A DNA stretch of 64,000 bases from NCBI RefSeq assembly GCF_003259375.1, contig NZ_QLLN01000002.1, positions 496,001 to 560,000 of the forward strand, given 5' to 3'. The notes below the pieces were generated by a model, which worked only from the letters and a program-made list of their open reading frames with translations, did no database searches and was not told the origin of the DNA. Every line of letters starts with the position of its first letter. The stretch's first letter is position 1. Of the stretch, positions 16,623 through 27,012 are shown piece by piece. A program made the position numbers and the translations under genes. The DNA comes from Arenibacter echinorum. GTDB taxonomy: Bacteria; Bacteroidota; Bacteroidia; Flavobacteriales; Flavobacteriaceae.

Positions 16623-16832
16623 AGTAAATTAACACTGATTTTACTTCCTATTTCCCTGCCATACGAGCCAATTTTGTTTGGCATAAAAGTCAATATGCAT
16701 TTAGTGCTGCAATATTTTGCCTTTTTTGTTGGGTTTCGATATTATCTCTATTTAAGAAAACGAACAACGGACAACATATCTACCAATAACCGTTTGTCCA
16801 TCATTATTGGAGCCTTGTTGGGCGGTTTTTAG
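16623..16832 (+). pseudogene. 5' fragment resembling prolipoprotein diacylglyceryl transferase
   Basis: After a stop at 16620-16622 a 69-codon frame runs to a TAG at 16830-16832. It begins at Ser-Lys without a start codon; the first ATG is at 16695. The conceptual product contains LPYEPILFGIKVNMHLV, then FFVGFRYYLYLRKR, then NRLSIIIGALLGGF. This looks like the first membrane helices of the Lgt-like proteins of Flavobacteriia, which continue for another 200 or more residues. Here the frame stops abruptly where it meets the end of the convergent receptor gene, with which it shares the bases TTAG. I read it as a decayed 5' remnant. The Lgt match is from memory of the family, so the identity is tentative. 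Confidence 0.5.
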
Positions 16833-19249
16833 AGCCTGTCCCTTTCATCCGTATCTTTGGATTTGTAGTTGTCCCTAATCTTCATATTGCCAAAGTTGTA
16901 CCTAAATCCAAGTGAAAACACCCTCCCGTCCGGTTTATAGATAGACGTATTATCCTGATTACCATACTTACGGGTGTTTGTTAGTTTAAACTGCTTAAGA
17001 ATATCGGTAAGGCCCATGGTTATGGTTCCTTTTTTGCCCCAAATATTCTTCTTTAAGGAAATCCCCCATTCATTGTAGTATTCCTGTCTGGAATTCCCAA
17101 TTATGATAGGGGAAACATAACTGTAATTAAGGCTGGCGGTTAAAGATCGGTCTTCCAGCAGGGTAAAATTGTTATTCAATTGAACCAAAAGCGTCCACTG
17201 TCCCTGGTCCAAGCTTTCTTGCGATAGAATATCGGTAAAACGCTCTGCCCCATAGTAGTAGGAAGATAGGAAATAGGTGTCCCAGAAATTGTATATTTCG
17301 TTCCTATAAATAAAATCCACTCCATAGGCCAACTCCCTATCAACATTATCCGTAATAAATCTCAATAGATTGCTTTCGTTGTCCTGAAAGGTCAACAAAC
17401 GCATAATATTCCTGTGATATCTATAAAAAAGCTCAAAGGTGTAATCCCTATCATAGGTATAGGATAAAATCACCGAATTCTTAAAGGAAGGCTGCAGATT
17501 TACATTGCCTTCCACCACGGAATTATTACTTTGAAATACCTGAAAAGGATTAATCTTGTTATAGCTGGGCCTAATTATGCTTCTTTTATAACTGGCTCCG
17601 AATCTATGTTTTACATTGGGGTTAAATTGTAAAAATAGGGTAGGGAACAATTCCAAATAATGATTTCTAATTTTGTCCGTGCTTAAACTAAAATCCCCTT
17701 CTGTATCTGTATATTCCGCTCTCAGCCCAGATTTTAAAGACCAATTATTCCATTTTGCATCAAAACTGGCGTAGCCCGCAAAAATTGCTTCATCGTAAAA
17801 AAATGTTCCCTCCTCCGTAGACTCTATGCCTTCTTGGTCCCTGTCAAATCCCTCTTGGGCAATATAACTTTCAGAATCTATTAATGCATACTTTATTCCT
17901 GATTCAAAATTGGCACTCTCCCCAACCGGGGAGATAAAATCTATCTGTGCACTGTACAAATGTGTATGCTGCTGATTGAAGGTATTAAAATTGTTCTCCC
18001 CAACTATGGCCCGGTTACCATCGTAAAAATCAGTTTCCAATTCCTGATTTTTATCATAATCATAATGGGTGTAATGAACATTCACCGCCAGATTGGAGCC
18101 TTGGTCGTTCAAATTGTGTTTATAATCCAAATAAAATGCCGCGTTGATCGATTCAAATTTGCCGTTGTTCAAGGTGTAAAAACCTGAAGTACTGCCATCA
18201 TTGGCGTCCAGAATTTGGGTGTCGGATAAATCCCTTGTCAAATAAGAGGGTGTTAATGTGGCAATGGAAGAAAAACTGATAGTATTATTGTCGTCAAAAG
18301 AATAATCTAAAAAGGCACTGGTATTATGTTTTTTACTTCGATAGATGACCTCCAGATCTGAAGTCCAGGTATCCCTAATTTGGCCATCCTCAATAAAATT
18401 GGTGATATCGGTAAAATTAGTTAGAATCTTGTACTGAGAATAACTATAATTAAAAGAGGCTTCCAATTGCCTACTCTTAAAAAAGTGACTAGTACCAAAC
18501 ATTTGCCGTGGAAATACGGCTTGACTATATTTGTTATATACGGCACCGTTATAACCAGCAATTAAATTCTTTTTCATTTTAATGTTGATCAAGGTGCCAC
18601 CTTCGGCATCATATTTCGCCGGTGGTGTAGTTATTACCTCGATAGACTGTACGCCTTTTGCCGAAGTACCACTTAAAAGATTTAGTATATCCTCTGGTGG
18701 AAGATTCACTTTCTTATCGTTGATCATTATTTGAACCCCACTCTCCCCTTTCACCTTAATCTCATCGTTCATAACAAATACGGTAGGAGTACTCTTGAGA
18801 ACATCCCATAAGTCTGAATCTGAAAGCGCTGTGTTCTCAATATTAAAGACCAAACGATCTACCTTTTGTTCCAATGTTGGTTTTTGGGAGACTACGACCA
18901 CCTCATTCAATTCCAGGCCTTTATCATCTATATATAGTAGGCCTATGTCCAAATCGGAATTTACCTCTACCAATTTATAGTCGGAATTGCTCCCTATATA
19001 ACTGGCGCGTATCAAGTATTGGTTACGGATTATATTCTTGAAAGAAAAGAAACCTTTTTCATCAGATGCGGAACCTTTAAAAAAACTGGTATCGGATACC
19101 TTAAAAAGCAGTATATTTGCAAAGGCCACCTCGGCACCATCTGTTTGTTTAACATGGCCTGAAACTTTGTATTCTTGCCCCATCACAGGGATGCAAAGTA
19201 GGAGAAAGAATAGGGTCGAAACCTTTAACATTGTCACAAACAGTGGCAT
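16829..19249 (-). CDS. Outer-membrane beta-barrel family (TonB-dependent-receptor-like) protein
   Basis: 806 residues from the ATG at 19249. A TTG at 19297 gives a longer frame and an ATG at 19231 a shorter one; all keep the signal peptide ending VMGQ. An N-terminal carboxypeptidase-regulatory-like beta domain (YKVSGHVKQTDGAEVAFANILL, then DEKGFFSFKNI) is followed by a plug-like domain (VFNIENTALSDSDLWDVLKSTPTV to KYDAEGGTLINIKM). The rest is a long beta-barrel region ending in FRYNFGNM plus a short charged tail. The layout fits the receptor group with an OMP_b-brl_3 barrel. Cargo is unknown, and no SusD partner is adjacent, so it is not a SusC. The gene is a single unit facing the lgt-like fragment. 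Confidence 0.87.
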   Translation of the reverse strand: MPLFVTMLKVSTLFFLLLCIPVMGQEYKVSGHVKQTDGAEVAFANILLFKVSDTSFFKGSASDEKGFFSFKNIIRNQYLIRASYIGSNSDYKLVEVNSDLDIGLLYIDDKGLELNEVVVVSQKPTLEQKVDRLVFNIENTALSDSDLWDVLKSTPTVFVMNDEIKVKGESGVQIMINDKKVNLPPEDILNLLSGTSAKGVQSIEVITTPPAKYDAEGGTLINIKMKKNLIAGYNGAVYNKYSQAVFPRQMFGTSHFFKSRQLEASFNYSYSQYKILTNFTDITNFIEDGQIRDTWTSDLEVIYRSKKHNTSAFLDYSFDDNNTISFSSIATLTPSYLTRDLSDTQILDANDGSTSGFYTLNNGKFESINAAFYLDYKHNLNDQGSNLAVNVHYTHYDYDKNQELETDFYDGNRAIVGENNFNTFNQQHTHLYSAQIDFISPVGESANFESGIKYALIDSESYIAQEGFDRDQEGIESTEEGTFFYDEAIFAGYASFDAKWNNWSLKSGLRAEYTDTEGDFSLSTDKIRNHYLELFPTLFLQFNPNVKHRFGASYKRSIIRPSYNKINPFQVFQSNNSVVEGNVNLQPSFKNSVILSYTYDRDYTFELFYRYHRNIMRLLTFQDNESNLLRFITDNVDRELAYGVDFIYRNEIYNFWDTYFLSSYYYGAERFTDILSQESLDQGQWTLLVQLNNNFTLLEDRSLTASLNYSYVSPIIIGNSRQEYYNEWGISLKKNIWGKKGTITMGLTDILKQFKLTNTRKYGNQDNTSIYKPDGRVFSLGFRYNFGNMKIRDNYKSKDTDERDRL

Positions 19250-19413
19250 ATCCGTTATAAAAATTTTTAAAGTTAACTTTTTCTTAACCACTAGCAATAT
19301 TTTCTTTGCTTTTTGTAGTAAAAAACCGCAATTTTAACTTCTGCCCAATTTAAGCACCCCCATTATTTATAATTTTTGTAATATACTTTTGGCTATGATC
19401 GGCCCAAGAGATT

Positions 19414-19448
19414 TTTGCATTAATAATCATGGATAAAGCCTATCTTTG
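19414..19448 (+). promoter_or_regulatory. Promoter of lepA (Bacteroidota-type)
   Basis: TTTG at 19414-19417 and TATCTTTG at 19441-19448 match the -33 and -7 elements of the primary Bacteroidota sigma factor, separated by 23 bases. The leader to lepA would be about 115 bases. It contains a 20-codon frame (19482-19544) that may be a chance reading frame or a leader peptide. Confidence 0.5.
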
Positions 19449-19571
19449 CATTTGGTTTGATTTGCATTAACATTAAATAATATGCCGATCATGGGAAAAG
19501 GAATACTGAAACGCCTTAGTGTGGAACAAATACGCCAAGGTTAAATTCAGTATAAGTAAATCTAAGCATAG

Positions 19572-21368
19572 ATGAAAAACATACGGAATTTCTGCATTAT
19601 AGCGCATATTGATCACGGTAAAAGTACTTTGGCCGATAGGTTGTTGGAATTTACCGGTTCGGTGACCGAGCGGGAAAAACAAGATCAGCTATTGGATAGT
19701 ATGGATCTTGAGCGGGAGCGTGGTATTACCATTAAGAGCCATGCAATTCAAATGGATTATGAATATGAGGGCGAAAAATATGTGCTTAATCTTATAGATA
19801 CTCCGGGACATGTTGATTTTTCCTATGAAGTATCACGATCCATAGCAGCCTGCGAGGGAGCTTTGTTGATTGTAGATGCGGCACAGAGTATTCAGGCACA
19901 GACCATTTCCAATCTCTATTTAGCTTTGGAAAATGATCTGGAAATCATTCCTGTTTTAAATAAAGTTGACCTGCCAAGTGCCAACCCTGAAGAGGTTACC
20001 GATGATATAGTTGATTTATTAGGTTGCAAGCCAGAGGACGTTATTCCTGCAAGTGCTAAAACAGGCTTGGGCATCCAGGAAATCTTAACCGCAATTATAG
20101 AGCGTATTCCAGCGCCCAAGGGCAATCTGGATGAATCCCTACAAGCCCTAGTTTTCGATTCTGTATACAATCCTTTTAGAGGTGTGGAAACCTATTTTAG
20201 GGTTATTAACGGGGAAATAAAAAAGGGTCAAAAAATAAAATTTGTCGCCACAGACAAGGACTATTACGCTGATGAGGTAGGTACTCTAAAATTAGTACAG
20301 CACCCAAAACAAAGCATAAAAGCAGGAGATGTTGGCTATCTTATTACGGGGATCAAAGATGCACGGGAAGTGAAAGTGGGCGACACCATTACGGACGCCG
20401 CTAGCCCTACCAAAAATCCGATTGGAGGCTTTGAAGATGTTAAGCCGATGGTTTTTGCCGGTATATACCCCGTAGATACGGAAGATTATGAAGAACTCCG
20501 TTCTTCTATGGAAAAATTGCAATTAAATGATGCTTCCTTGGTATTTACACCAGAAAGCAGTGCCGCGCTAGGATTTGGTTTTCGTTGCGGTTTCTTGGGG
20601 ATGCTTCACATGGAAATTATCCAAGAACGTTTGGAGCGAGAGTTTGATATGACGGTAATCACAACCGTGCCTAACGTAAGCTACCATGCCTTTACCCGGA
20701 AGAATCCAGACACGCCCATAATCGTTAACAATCCGTCAGATTTACCAGATCCTTCTACTTTAGATCATGTAGAGGAGCCTTATATAAAGGCCACAATTAT
20801 AACCAAGGCCGATTTTGTGGGCAACGTTATGTCCTTATGTATTGATAAGAGAGGGCAGATTACTAACCAGACCTATTTGACCACGGAAAGGGTGGAATTA
20901 AATTTTGATATGCCCCTGGCAGAAATTGTATTCGATTTTTATGATAGGTTAAAAACAGTATCCAAAGGCTATGCCTCCTTTGATTATACCCCTATAGGTC
21001 TACGAACCTCCAAATTGGTGAGGGTAGACATCCTACTGAACGCTCAGCCGGTAGATGCCTTGTCTGCATTAATCCATGCAGACAACGCTGCCAACATTGG
21101 AAAAAAAATGTGCGAGAAGCTGCGCGAACTGATCCCAAGGCAACAATTTGATATTCCCATCCAAGCCGCAATCGGGGCCAAAATTATTTCCAGGGAAACC
21201 ATTAAGGCACTGAGAAAAGATGTAACCGCCAAGTGTTATGGAGGTGATATCTCGCGAAAGCGGAAATTGTTGGAAAAACAAAAGAAGGGTAAAAAACGGA
21301 TGCGCCAGGTTGGAAACGTAGAAATACCCCAGCAGGCATTTATGGCGGTTCTTAAATTGAACGATTAA
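19572..21368 (+). CDS. lepA: Elongation factor 4 (LepA) GTPase
   Basis: 598 residues, the usual length. The G domain carries [15 protein letters not shown], the switch sequence [23 protein letters not shown] and [13 protein letters not shown]. Domains II and III and the LepA-specific C-terminal domain follow, with [13 protein letters not shown] and the end [17 protein letters not shown]. LepA binds the ribosome and influences initiation and back-translocation under stress. There is no operon partner: it is flanked by the divergent receptor gene and the convergent symporter. A recognisable promoter lies upstream. Confidence 0.98.
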   Translation: MKNIRNFCIIAHIDHGKSTLADRLLEFTGSVTEREKQDQLLDSMDLERERGITIKSHAIQMDYEYEGEKYVLNLIDTPGHVDFSYEVSRSIAACEGALLIVDAAQSIQAQTISNLYLALENDLEIIPVLNKVDLPSANPEEVTDDIVDLLGCKPEDVIPASAKTGLGIQEILTAIIERIPAPKGNLDESLQALVFDSVYNPFRGVETYFRVINGEIKKGQKIKFVATDKDYYADEVGTLKLVQHPKQSIKAGDVGYLITGIKDAREVKVGDTITDAASPTKNPIGGFEDVKPMVFAGIYPVDTEDYEELRSSMEKLQLNDASLVFTPESSAALGFGFRCGFLGMLHMEIIQERLEREFDMTVITTVPNVSYHAFTRKNPDTPIIVNNPSDLPDPSTLDHVEEPYIKATIITKADFVGNVMSLCIDKRGQITNQTYLTTERVELNFDMPLAEIVFDFYDRLKTVSKGYASFDYTPIGLRTSKLVRVDILLNAQPVDALSALIHADNAANIGKKMCEKLRELIPRQQFDIPIQAAIGAKIISRETIKALRKDVTAKCYGGDISRKRKLLEKQKKGKKRMRQVGNVEIPQQAFMAVLKLND

Positions 21369-21456
21369 ACCTAATAGGAATAAAATAGGGGTTATGGCTT
21401 CCTTGGAGCGGTCCCCCTAATAGATATTAACATTCCTTCATGAAATCCTAACGGAA

Positions 21457-22920
21457 TCAAGCAATTTCTCCCTTTCGTTTTACCAATAACAACCCCAAAA
21501 TAGTTAGTCCGGCATTGACGGCTATATTGATAAATCCAAAGTCAAAATTATAGTTTTGGGCAAAGAAGACACTCAATAAATAGGTAAGTACAGGAGCCAT
21601 CACACAAATAAGGGGTACCCATTTGTCCTTAACGGCAATCTTGGTAAACATTCCCAACATATAAAGGCCCAGTAGCGGGCCATAGGTATACCCGGCTACC
21701 TTGAAAATAAGCGAAACCACATCTCCCTTACTGTTTGCAAATAGCATAATTATTAGAAATAATACAGCCGAAAAACCAAGTAGCACCCAGTTCTTAAGTC
21801 TTTTTTTATCAGCACTGGATTTATGTGAAATATCCAAAAAATCATAGGTAAAAGAAGTGGTCAGGGCGGTCAAGGAGGAGTCTACACTGGAAAATGATGC
21901 CGCAATGATTCCCAACAAAAAACTGATTCCCGCAAAAACACCAAGGTGGTTCAAAGCCAGATCGGGAAACAGGTTATCGGTATCCAAAAGTGCACCGTTT
22001 TCTCCTACGGCCAAAGCAATTCCATTATTCTCAGCATAAATATATAATAGGATTCCCAGTCCCAAGAAGAGGAATTGCGTTATGGCCAAAATTAAACTGT
22101 AGGTCAAAGTATTCTTTTGAGCGTCCCATTGATTCTTACAGGTCAATGTCTTTTGCATCATATTCTGATCCAATCCTATCATAGCGATGGCCACAAGAAT
22201 ACCGGCAATAAACTGTTTGAAAAAATTATTGCTCGATTTATTTTCCCAATTAAACACTTCAAAATACTTATGCTCCGTAACCTGTTGGATAGCTCCTGAA
22301 AAAGACAGATTTAAGGACGAGGTGATGGTATAGATTGTAATTACGGCGCCCAGGACCAAGAAGGTCGTCTGCAAGGTATCTGTCCAAACAATCGTTTTTA
22401 TTCCCGACTTATTGGTATATAACCAAACCAAAAGTAAGATGATGATTACCGTTATGGGAAACGGGATATTCAACTTATCAAATAACGCAAATTGAAGAAT
22501 TTTTGAGGCCAATAATAGCCTCAGGGCAGCCCCAAAGGATTGTGAGACCAAAAAGAACAGCGACCCCGTCTTATACGTTTTTACGCCATACCGCTGATCC
22601 AAATAGCCATAAATGGATACCAGCCTTAATCTGTAGTACAACGGAATCAGGACAAAGGTAATGAAGAGATAGCCCACAACGTTCCCAAGAATAAATTGGT
22701 AGAAATAGAAATTGTTATTGCCTACCATTCCCGGAAGGGATACAAAGGTTACTCCTGAAAGTCCGGCACCTACCATTCCAAAGGCCACCAAAAACCACGG
22801 CGATTGCCGGTCACCCGTAAAATAAGACTCGTCACTTCTATTTCTTGAAGTGAAATACGAAATGGTCATTAACAAAACAAAATAAATGGAAATGATCGCT
22901 AAAACTAGAAGTGGATTCAA
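21457..22920 (-). CDS. Sodium:solute symporter (SSS family)
   Basis: 487 residues from a TTG at 22920; no in-frame ATG lies before the first membrane helix, and the TTG keeps that helix whole. About 13 hydrophobic segments are visible. The N-terminal ESYFTGDRQSPWFLVAFGMVG and the central FSSVDSSLTALTTSF segment are characteristic of Na+-coupled solute symporters related to SglT and NanT. The substrate cannot be read from the sequence; sugars, sialic acid-like compounds and pantothenate are all carried by relatives. It is a single gene converging on lepA, about 90 bases away. Confidence 0.88.
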   Translation of the reverse strand: MNPLLVLAIISIYFVLLMTISYFTSRNRSDESYFTGDRQSPWFLVAFGMVGAGLSGVTFVSLPGMVGNNNFYFYQFILGNVVGYLFITFVLIPLYYRLRLVSIYGYLDQRYGVKTYKTGSLFFLVSQSFGAALRLLLASKILQFALFDKLNIPFPITVIIILLLVWLYTNKSGIKTIVWTDTLQTTFLVLGAVITIYTITSSLNLSFSGAIQQVTEHKYFEVFNWENKSSNNFFKQFIAGILVAIAMIGLDQNMMQKTLTCKNQWDAQKNTLTYSLILAITQFLFLGLGILLYIYAENNGIALAVGENGALLDTDNLFPDLALNHLGVFAGISFLLGIIAASFSSVDSSLTALTTSFTYDFLDISHKSSADKKRLKNWVLLGFSAVLFLIIMLFANSKGDVVSLIFKVAGYTYGPLLGLYMLGMFTKIAVKDKWVPLICVMAPVLTYLLSVFFAQNYNFDFGFINIAVNAGLTILGLLLVKRKGEIA

Positions 22921-23028
22921 TGCAGATGGATTAAATTATAACTTAAAGTATTCTTTCTATTGGTACTCTTTAACTATTAATTATTGTTGGGCTATTTTGG
23001 CAACACTCCCAAGTATTATACCGGGCCA

Positions 23029-24924
23029 CTAATTTTTCTGTTTCTTTTCAGGCTTGTCAGCCTCCAACAACTTTCCAAGGTACACCAACTTACACCCTTC
23101 TTTAATATCTTCAAAATTTTTACTAAACGAAGAAATAATTTTCAAGTCCCCGTCCAAGGTCTTTATAAAAATTGGAACTATATCCTTATCTGCCTTGGTA
23201 ATTTCTATGAGGCCCTCATAATGTTCCTTGCCTTTTAATTCCATTTCATGAATTACCGGATTACTTCTGGCGGCTTCGGTCAGGGTAATAAAATCATCGG
23301 TATGTGAAAAAAGACCTTCCGGTGGACTATTTTCAGGATCGTTCATCTCATCCGAATTTACTAGTCTAAATGAACCCTGTTCCCCAAATTCTTTCTTGAA
23401 GGTTTCTATGGCGTATTCGTTGATGTCCGAGTTACCCGTCAATGCCATTAAATATCCTACATCGTTCAATTCAATATTGTCCGTCAAGGCATCGGAATAG
23501 ATGTTGGCTACAAAGGCCTCCAGACCAAGGTTTTTGGCCTTTTCTATATTGTTTTGGTTATTATCTATCAATACCACGTGCCTATTATTCTTCTTAAGAT
23601 AGCTGGCTATGAGTCTGGGCACCTTGGAAGCACCTATAATGAGAATCCCTTCGGACTTCTCCAAGAATACCCCAAGTAATTTGGCCATGAACCTTGCGGT
23701 GGATGCATTAAGGAGTACGGTTCCCAAAACGATCATAAAGACCAATGGTGTAATATATTCCGCTCCAGGTTCTCCCCGCAGAATTAATTTGGAACCAAAT
23801 AATGAGGCAATCCCTGCAGCAACGATCCCCCGAGGTCCGACCCAGCTTATAAACAGCTTTTCCCTAAAATTAAGCTTGGAGCCCGTAGTGCTCAAAAACA
23901 CCCCCAAAGGTCTTACCACAAAAACTACAATGGCAAAGAGCAATAGTGTTTTGGAACTATACAACAATTCCAGCTCAGGTAAATTCATACTTGCCGAAAG
24001 CAAAATGAAAAGCATAGAAATTAATAGTATACTGAGCGACTCCTTAAAATAGAGCAGTTCTTTAATATTGGGCAGCTGGGTATTTCCCATGACCATCCCC
24101 ATAACCACGACGGCCAGTAAACCGGATTCATGTGCAAAAAGTTCGGAAATAACAAAAACTGAAAGTACTACGGACAAGGACACCACATTTAACAAATAAT
24201 GGGGTACGTAATTCTTTTTAATAGCCAAGGTCAAGGCATGTGCAAATGAGAAACCAAAGGTAAAACCTAATAAAAGCACCTTTACAAACTCCAAAAGACC
24301 GGTTTGGGTATATCCTTGACCTTCCCCGATACTGATAAACTCAAAAACCAATACCGCTACAAGGGCACCTATTGGATCTATCAAAATACCCTCCCATTTC
24401 AAAACCGCAGACAGATCCTTTTTCAAAGGAATATTTCTAAGGATAGGAGTAATTACCGTTGGCCCTGTAACAATTATGAGTGCCGAGAACAGAAAAGAGA
24501 TTTGCCAAGGCAAATCAAATATAAAATGTGCCGCGGTACCTGCTAAAAAAAAGGTAACTGCACTACCTAAGGTAATCAACTTGGTGATAACTGGGCCCAC
24601 TCTTTTTACCTCGGAACGTTTCAGGGTAAGTCCACCCTCAAATAAAATAACACCTATAGCAAGGGATACAAAATGGTAAAGGCTCTCCCCTAGAAACAAA
24701 CCCTCGGTCTTATTCCAGATAGGTCTTATTAATTTGGTGCCGTCCTCTGTAAACAAAGTAGATATTGGTCCTACCAATAAACCTATAAGGATAAGGGGCA
24801 AAATGGCCGGTAATTTGAAGCGCCATGCCACCCACTGTGCAATGATTCCAAGAACAATTATTCCCGCTAGTTCTACCATAAAAAAATTTGAAGCAAGATA
24901 AGTTTTAATATAGAAATAATCCAT
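23029..24924 (-). CDS. CPA1-type cation:proton antiporter with TrkA-N (RCK) domain
   Basis: 631 residues. Residues about 15-400 hold some 12 membrane helices of the Na+/H+ exchanger fold (LPAILPLILIGLLVGP, VILFEGGLTLKRSEV, DPIGALVAVLVFEF, ISWVGPRGIVAAGIASLF). The DPIGA and GPRGIVAAG motifs are typical of NhaP-like exchangers. From about 410 a Rossmann-type TrkA-N domain (ILIIGASKVPRLIASYL, then VVLIDNNQNNIEKAK) suggests control by nucleotide binding, followed by a small C-terminal domain. An alternative ATG at 24879 would give MVELAGII, matching the start of the divergent neighbour. It probably exports Na+ or K+ in exchange for protons at the inner membrane. Confidence 0.9.
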   Translation of the reverse strand: MDYFYIKTYLASNFFMVELAGIIVLGIIAQWVAWRFKLPAILPLILIGLLVGPISTLFTEDGTKLIRPIWNKTEGLFLGESLYHFVSLAIGVILFEGGLTLKRSEVKRVGPVITKLITLGSAVTFFLAGTAAHFIFDLPWQISFLFSALIIVTGPTVITPILRNIPLKKDLSAVLKWEGILIDPIGALVAVLVFEFISIGEGQGYTQTGLLEFVKVLLLGFTFGFSFAHALTLAIKKNYVPHYLLNVVSLSVVLSVFVISELFAHESGLLAVVVMGMVMGNTQLPNIKELLYFKESLSILLISMLFILLSASMNLPELELLYSSKTLLLFAIVVFVVRPLGVFLSTTGSKLNFREKLFISWVGPRGIVAAGIASLFGSKLILRGEPGAEYITPLVFMIVLGTVLLNASTARFMAKLLGVFLEKSEGILIIGASKVPRLIASYLKKNNRHVVLIDNNQNNIEKAKNLGLEAFVANIYSDALTDNIELNDVGYLMALTGNSDINEYAIETFKKEFGEQGSFRLVNSDEMNDPENSPPEGLFSHTDDFITLTEAARSNPVIHEMELKGKEHYEGLIEITKADKDIVPIFIKTLDGDLKIISSFSKNFEDIKEGCKLVYLGKLLEADKPEKKQKN

Positions 24925-25114
24925 CTAAGGTAAAAAAACCTTGTCTCCCCATTAAAAAATGCCAGTTTTCCACTTCGGGAAAAGGTAATTCATTTTAAAA
25001 AATACGGTAAAAACACCCTCTTTTGGGAGTAATAATAGAAAGTTCCCGGTTTCTTTGGGATTTGCCAATTTTTAGGTATTTTATCATCGGTTTCCCCATC
25101 AAAAATTTACTGCT

Positions 25115-26896
25115 ATGGTAGAACTGAATATAGTAAACCTGTTGATGGTATTGGCCGCCGCTTGGCTAGGGGGGATTTTGGCCAAACGTATGGGTTTCCC
25201 CTCCATTTTGGGTGAGCTTATAATTGGAATCATTTTGGGTCCCGCATTGTTGGCCGTTCTGGAAACTTCAGATGACCTGAACATTTTGGCTGAAGTGGGA
25301 ATACTTTTCCTTATGGCCTATATTGGAATGGAAATCAACTTTAAGGATCTGGGAAAAGCCTCATGGGCTGGTCTACTTGCGGCCATTGGTGGATTCGTGG
25401 TTCCTTTTGTCCTAGGCTATTATACCATTTTGTATTTTGGGGGTACTAATATTGCCGGACTTTTTGTGGGTATTGCTGTTGGGGTAACTTCCTTGGCCAC
25501 CAAGAGTAGAATCCTTGTAGATCTAAAGCTTTTGGATACGCGAATAGCCTATGTGCTGATGGCGGGAGCCCTAATATCGGACACCTTGGCCCTTGTCATT
25601 TTTGCCGGAATTATAGGCTATGTAGAAGCGGGTAGTATTGATACCGCAGGGCTGGCCTGGGTGGCAGGGAAAGCAATTCTATTTTTCTCTATTGCCGTGT
25701 TGATAGGCATCTATTTATTTCCTCTTTTGGGTAAATTACTAACCAAGGCCAAGCTAACCAGCCGAACAATTCTCTTTACCATTTTAATTGTAATGGTGCT
25801 GGGGTTTTCCGAATTGGCAGAACTTGCCGGGTTACATGGTATTTTGGGAAGTTTTATGGCCGGACTCTTTATAAGGGATAGCGTGTTTTCTAGGCAAATT
25901 CTCAAAGACGTTTCAGCGGTCTTTCATGATATTTCCATAGGTTTTTTAGCTCCCATTTTTTTTGTTACAGCAGGCTTTCATGTTACTTTGGATGTCTTTC
26001 AGACAGACCTGGCCCTTCTGATATGTGTAATTACAGGTGCGGTGGTGGGAAAAATATTAGGGACCACGCTATTTTATTTACCCAGCGGATACGGTTGGCG
26101 GGAAGGGTTCACTATTGGTACTGGTATGAACGGAAGGGGCGCTGTGGAGATAATTATTGCAGGAATAGGTCTTCAGATGAACATTATTTCACAGGAAATA
26201 TTTTCAATTTTGGTTTTTATGGCCATTTCTACTACCGTTACGGTCCCGGTATTCCTTACTTGGACCACCAATTGGCTCAAAAAACGCGGGGAACTGGTAA
26301 AACAGGACGCGAGACATGGATACCTAATACTCGGTGCAAATCCCTTGGGACTCTACATCGCCAAGCAATTGGCCGAACAGAATGAAGTAATCCTTATAGA
26401 CTACAACAAGGATTTAGTGAACGAAGCTAATGCACAGGGGGTAAAAGCAATCTATGGAAACGGTCTTAGGGAGGACGCGTTTGAGGCGGCGAACGCTATT
26501 AACAAAAATACCTTTATAGCACTTACGGGCAATAGCGAGATTAATCTTCTTTCTGCACAATTGGCCTACAACTCCTTTTATATCCCGAACAGAATAGTAC
26601 TTGTCTCCCCAGTTGAAAATGGGGTAGGTATAAACCTGTTGGATCATATGGATGCCTCTTCCTTGTTTGCCAACAAAACCGATATGGTACCTTGGTCCTA
26701 CAAAATTACCACGAACAATTTTGAAGAAAAGAAAGATAAGATAGAAAAGGAAATCTCTACCAGAAATTGGTTTAAGCACAGTGCCAAAAATAAGGACATC
26801 CTACCCATTTTGATTCTCGATGAAAATGGCATAAAGCGACCATTTCATTACAAGGACATTATAAAATCCAAGGAAAGTGTTGTTTACCTCCAATAG
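25115..26896 (+). CDS. CPA2-type cation:proton antiporter with TrkA-N (RCK) domain
   Basis: 593 residues. About 12 membrane helices (MVELNIVNLLMVLAAAWLGG, FPSILGELIIGIILGP, GILFLMAYIGMEIN, FIRDSVFSRQILKDVS, GMNGRGAVEIIIAGIGL) identify the KefB/GerN-like branch. A TrkA-N domain begins near 403 (GYLILGANPLGLYIAKQL, then EVILIDYNKDLVNEA). It is transcribed divergently from the CPA1-type antiporter across a 190-base gap. Such proteins exchange K+ or Na+ for H+, and the RCK-like domain probably gates transport. The ion carried is not decided by the sequence. Confidence 0.9.
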   Translation: MVELNIVNLLMVLAAAWLGGILAKRMGFPSILGELIIGIILGPALLAVLETSDDLNILAEVGILFLMAYIGMEINFKDLGKASWAGLLAAIGGFVVPFVLGYYTILYFGGTNIAGLFVGIAVGVTSLATKSRILVDLKLLDTRIAYVLMAGALISDTLALVIFAGIIGYVEAGSIDTAGLAWVAGKAILFFSIAVLIGIYLFPLLGKLLTKAKLTSRTILFTILIVMVLGFSELAELAGLHGILGSFMAGLFIRDSVFSRQILKDVSAVFHDISIGFLAPIFFVTAGFHVTLDVFQTDLALLICVITGAVVGKILGTTLFYLPSGYGWREGFTIGTGMNGRGAVEIIIAGIGLQMNIISQEIFSILVFMAISTTVTVPVFLTWTTNWLKKRGELVKQDARHGYLILGANPLGLYIAKQLAEQNEVILIDYNKDLVNEANAQGVKAIYGNGLREDAFEAANAINKNTFIALTGNSEINLLSAQLAYNSFYIPNRIVLVSPVENGVGINLLDHMDASSLFANKTDMVPWSYKITTNNFEEKKDKIEKEISTRNWFKHSAKNKDILPILILDENGIKRPFHYKDIIKSKESVVYLQ

Positions 26897-27012
26897 CTAA
26901 ACACCTATGATAAATTGCTGATAAAGTGTTAAAAAACCACTAATAAAACCAAGTTTCAAGAAATATCCCTAGTGCTTTTGTTAATTTGCACCTTCTTTAC
27001 ACTAGGTTTTCT

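Noticed and set aside
19482-19544. Ribosomal protein THX gene (MGKG start)
   Set aside because: Only the first four residues resemble THX; the rest lacks its basic, glycine-rich pattern.
23609-24052. 147-codon plus-strand frame inside the CPA1 antiporter gene
   Set aside because: Antisense shadow of membrane-helix codons; no start context and no domain.
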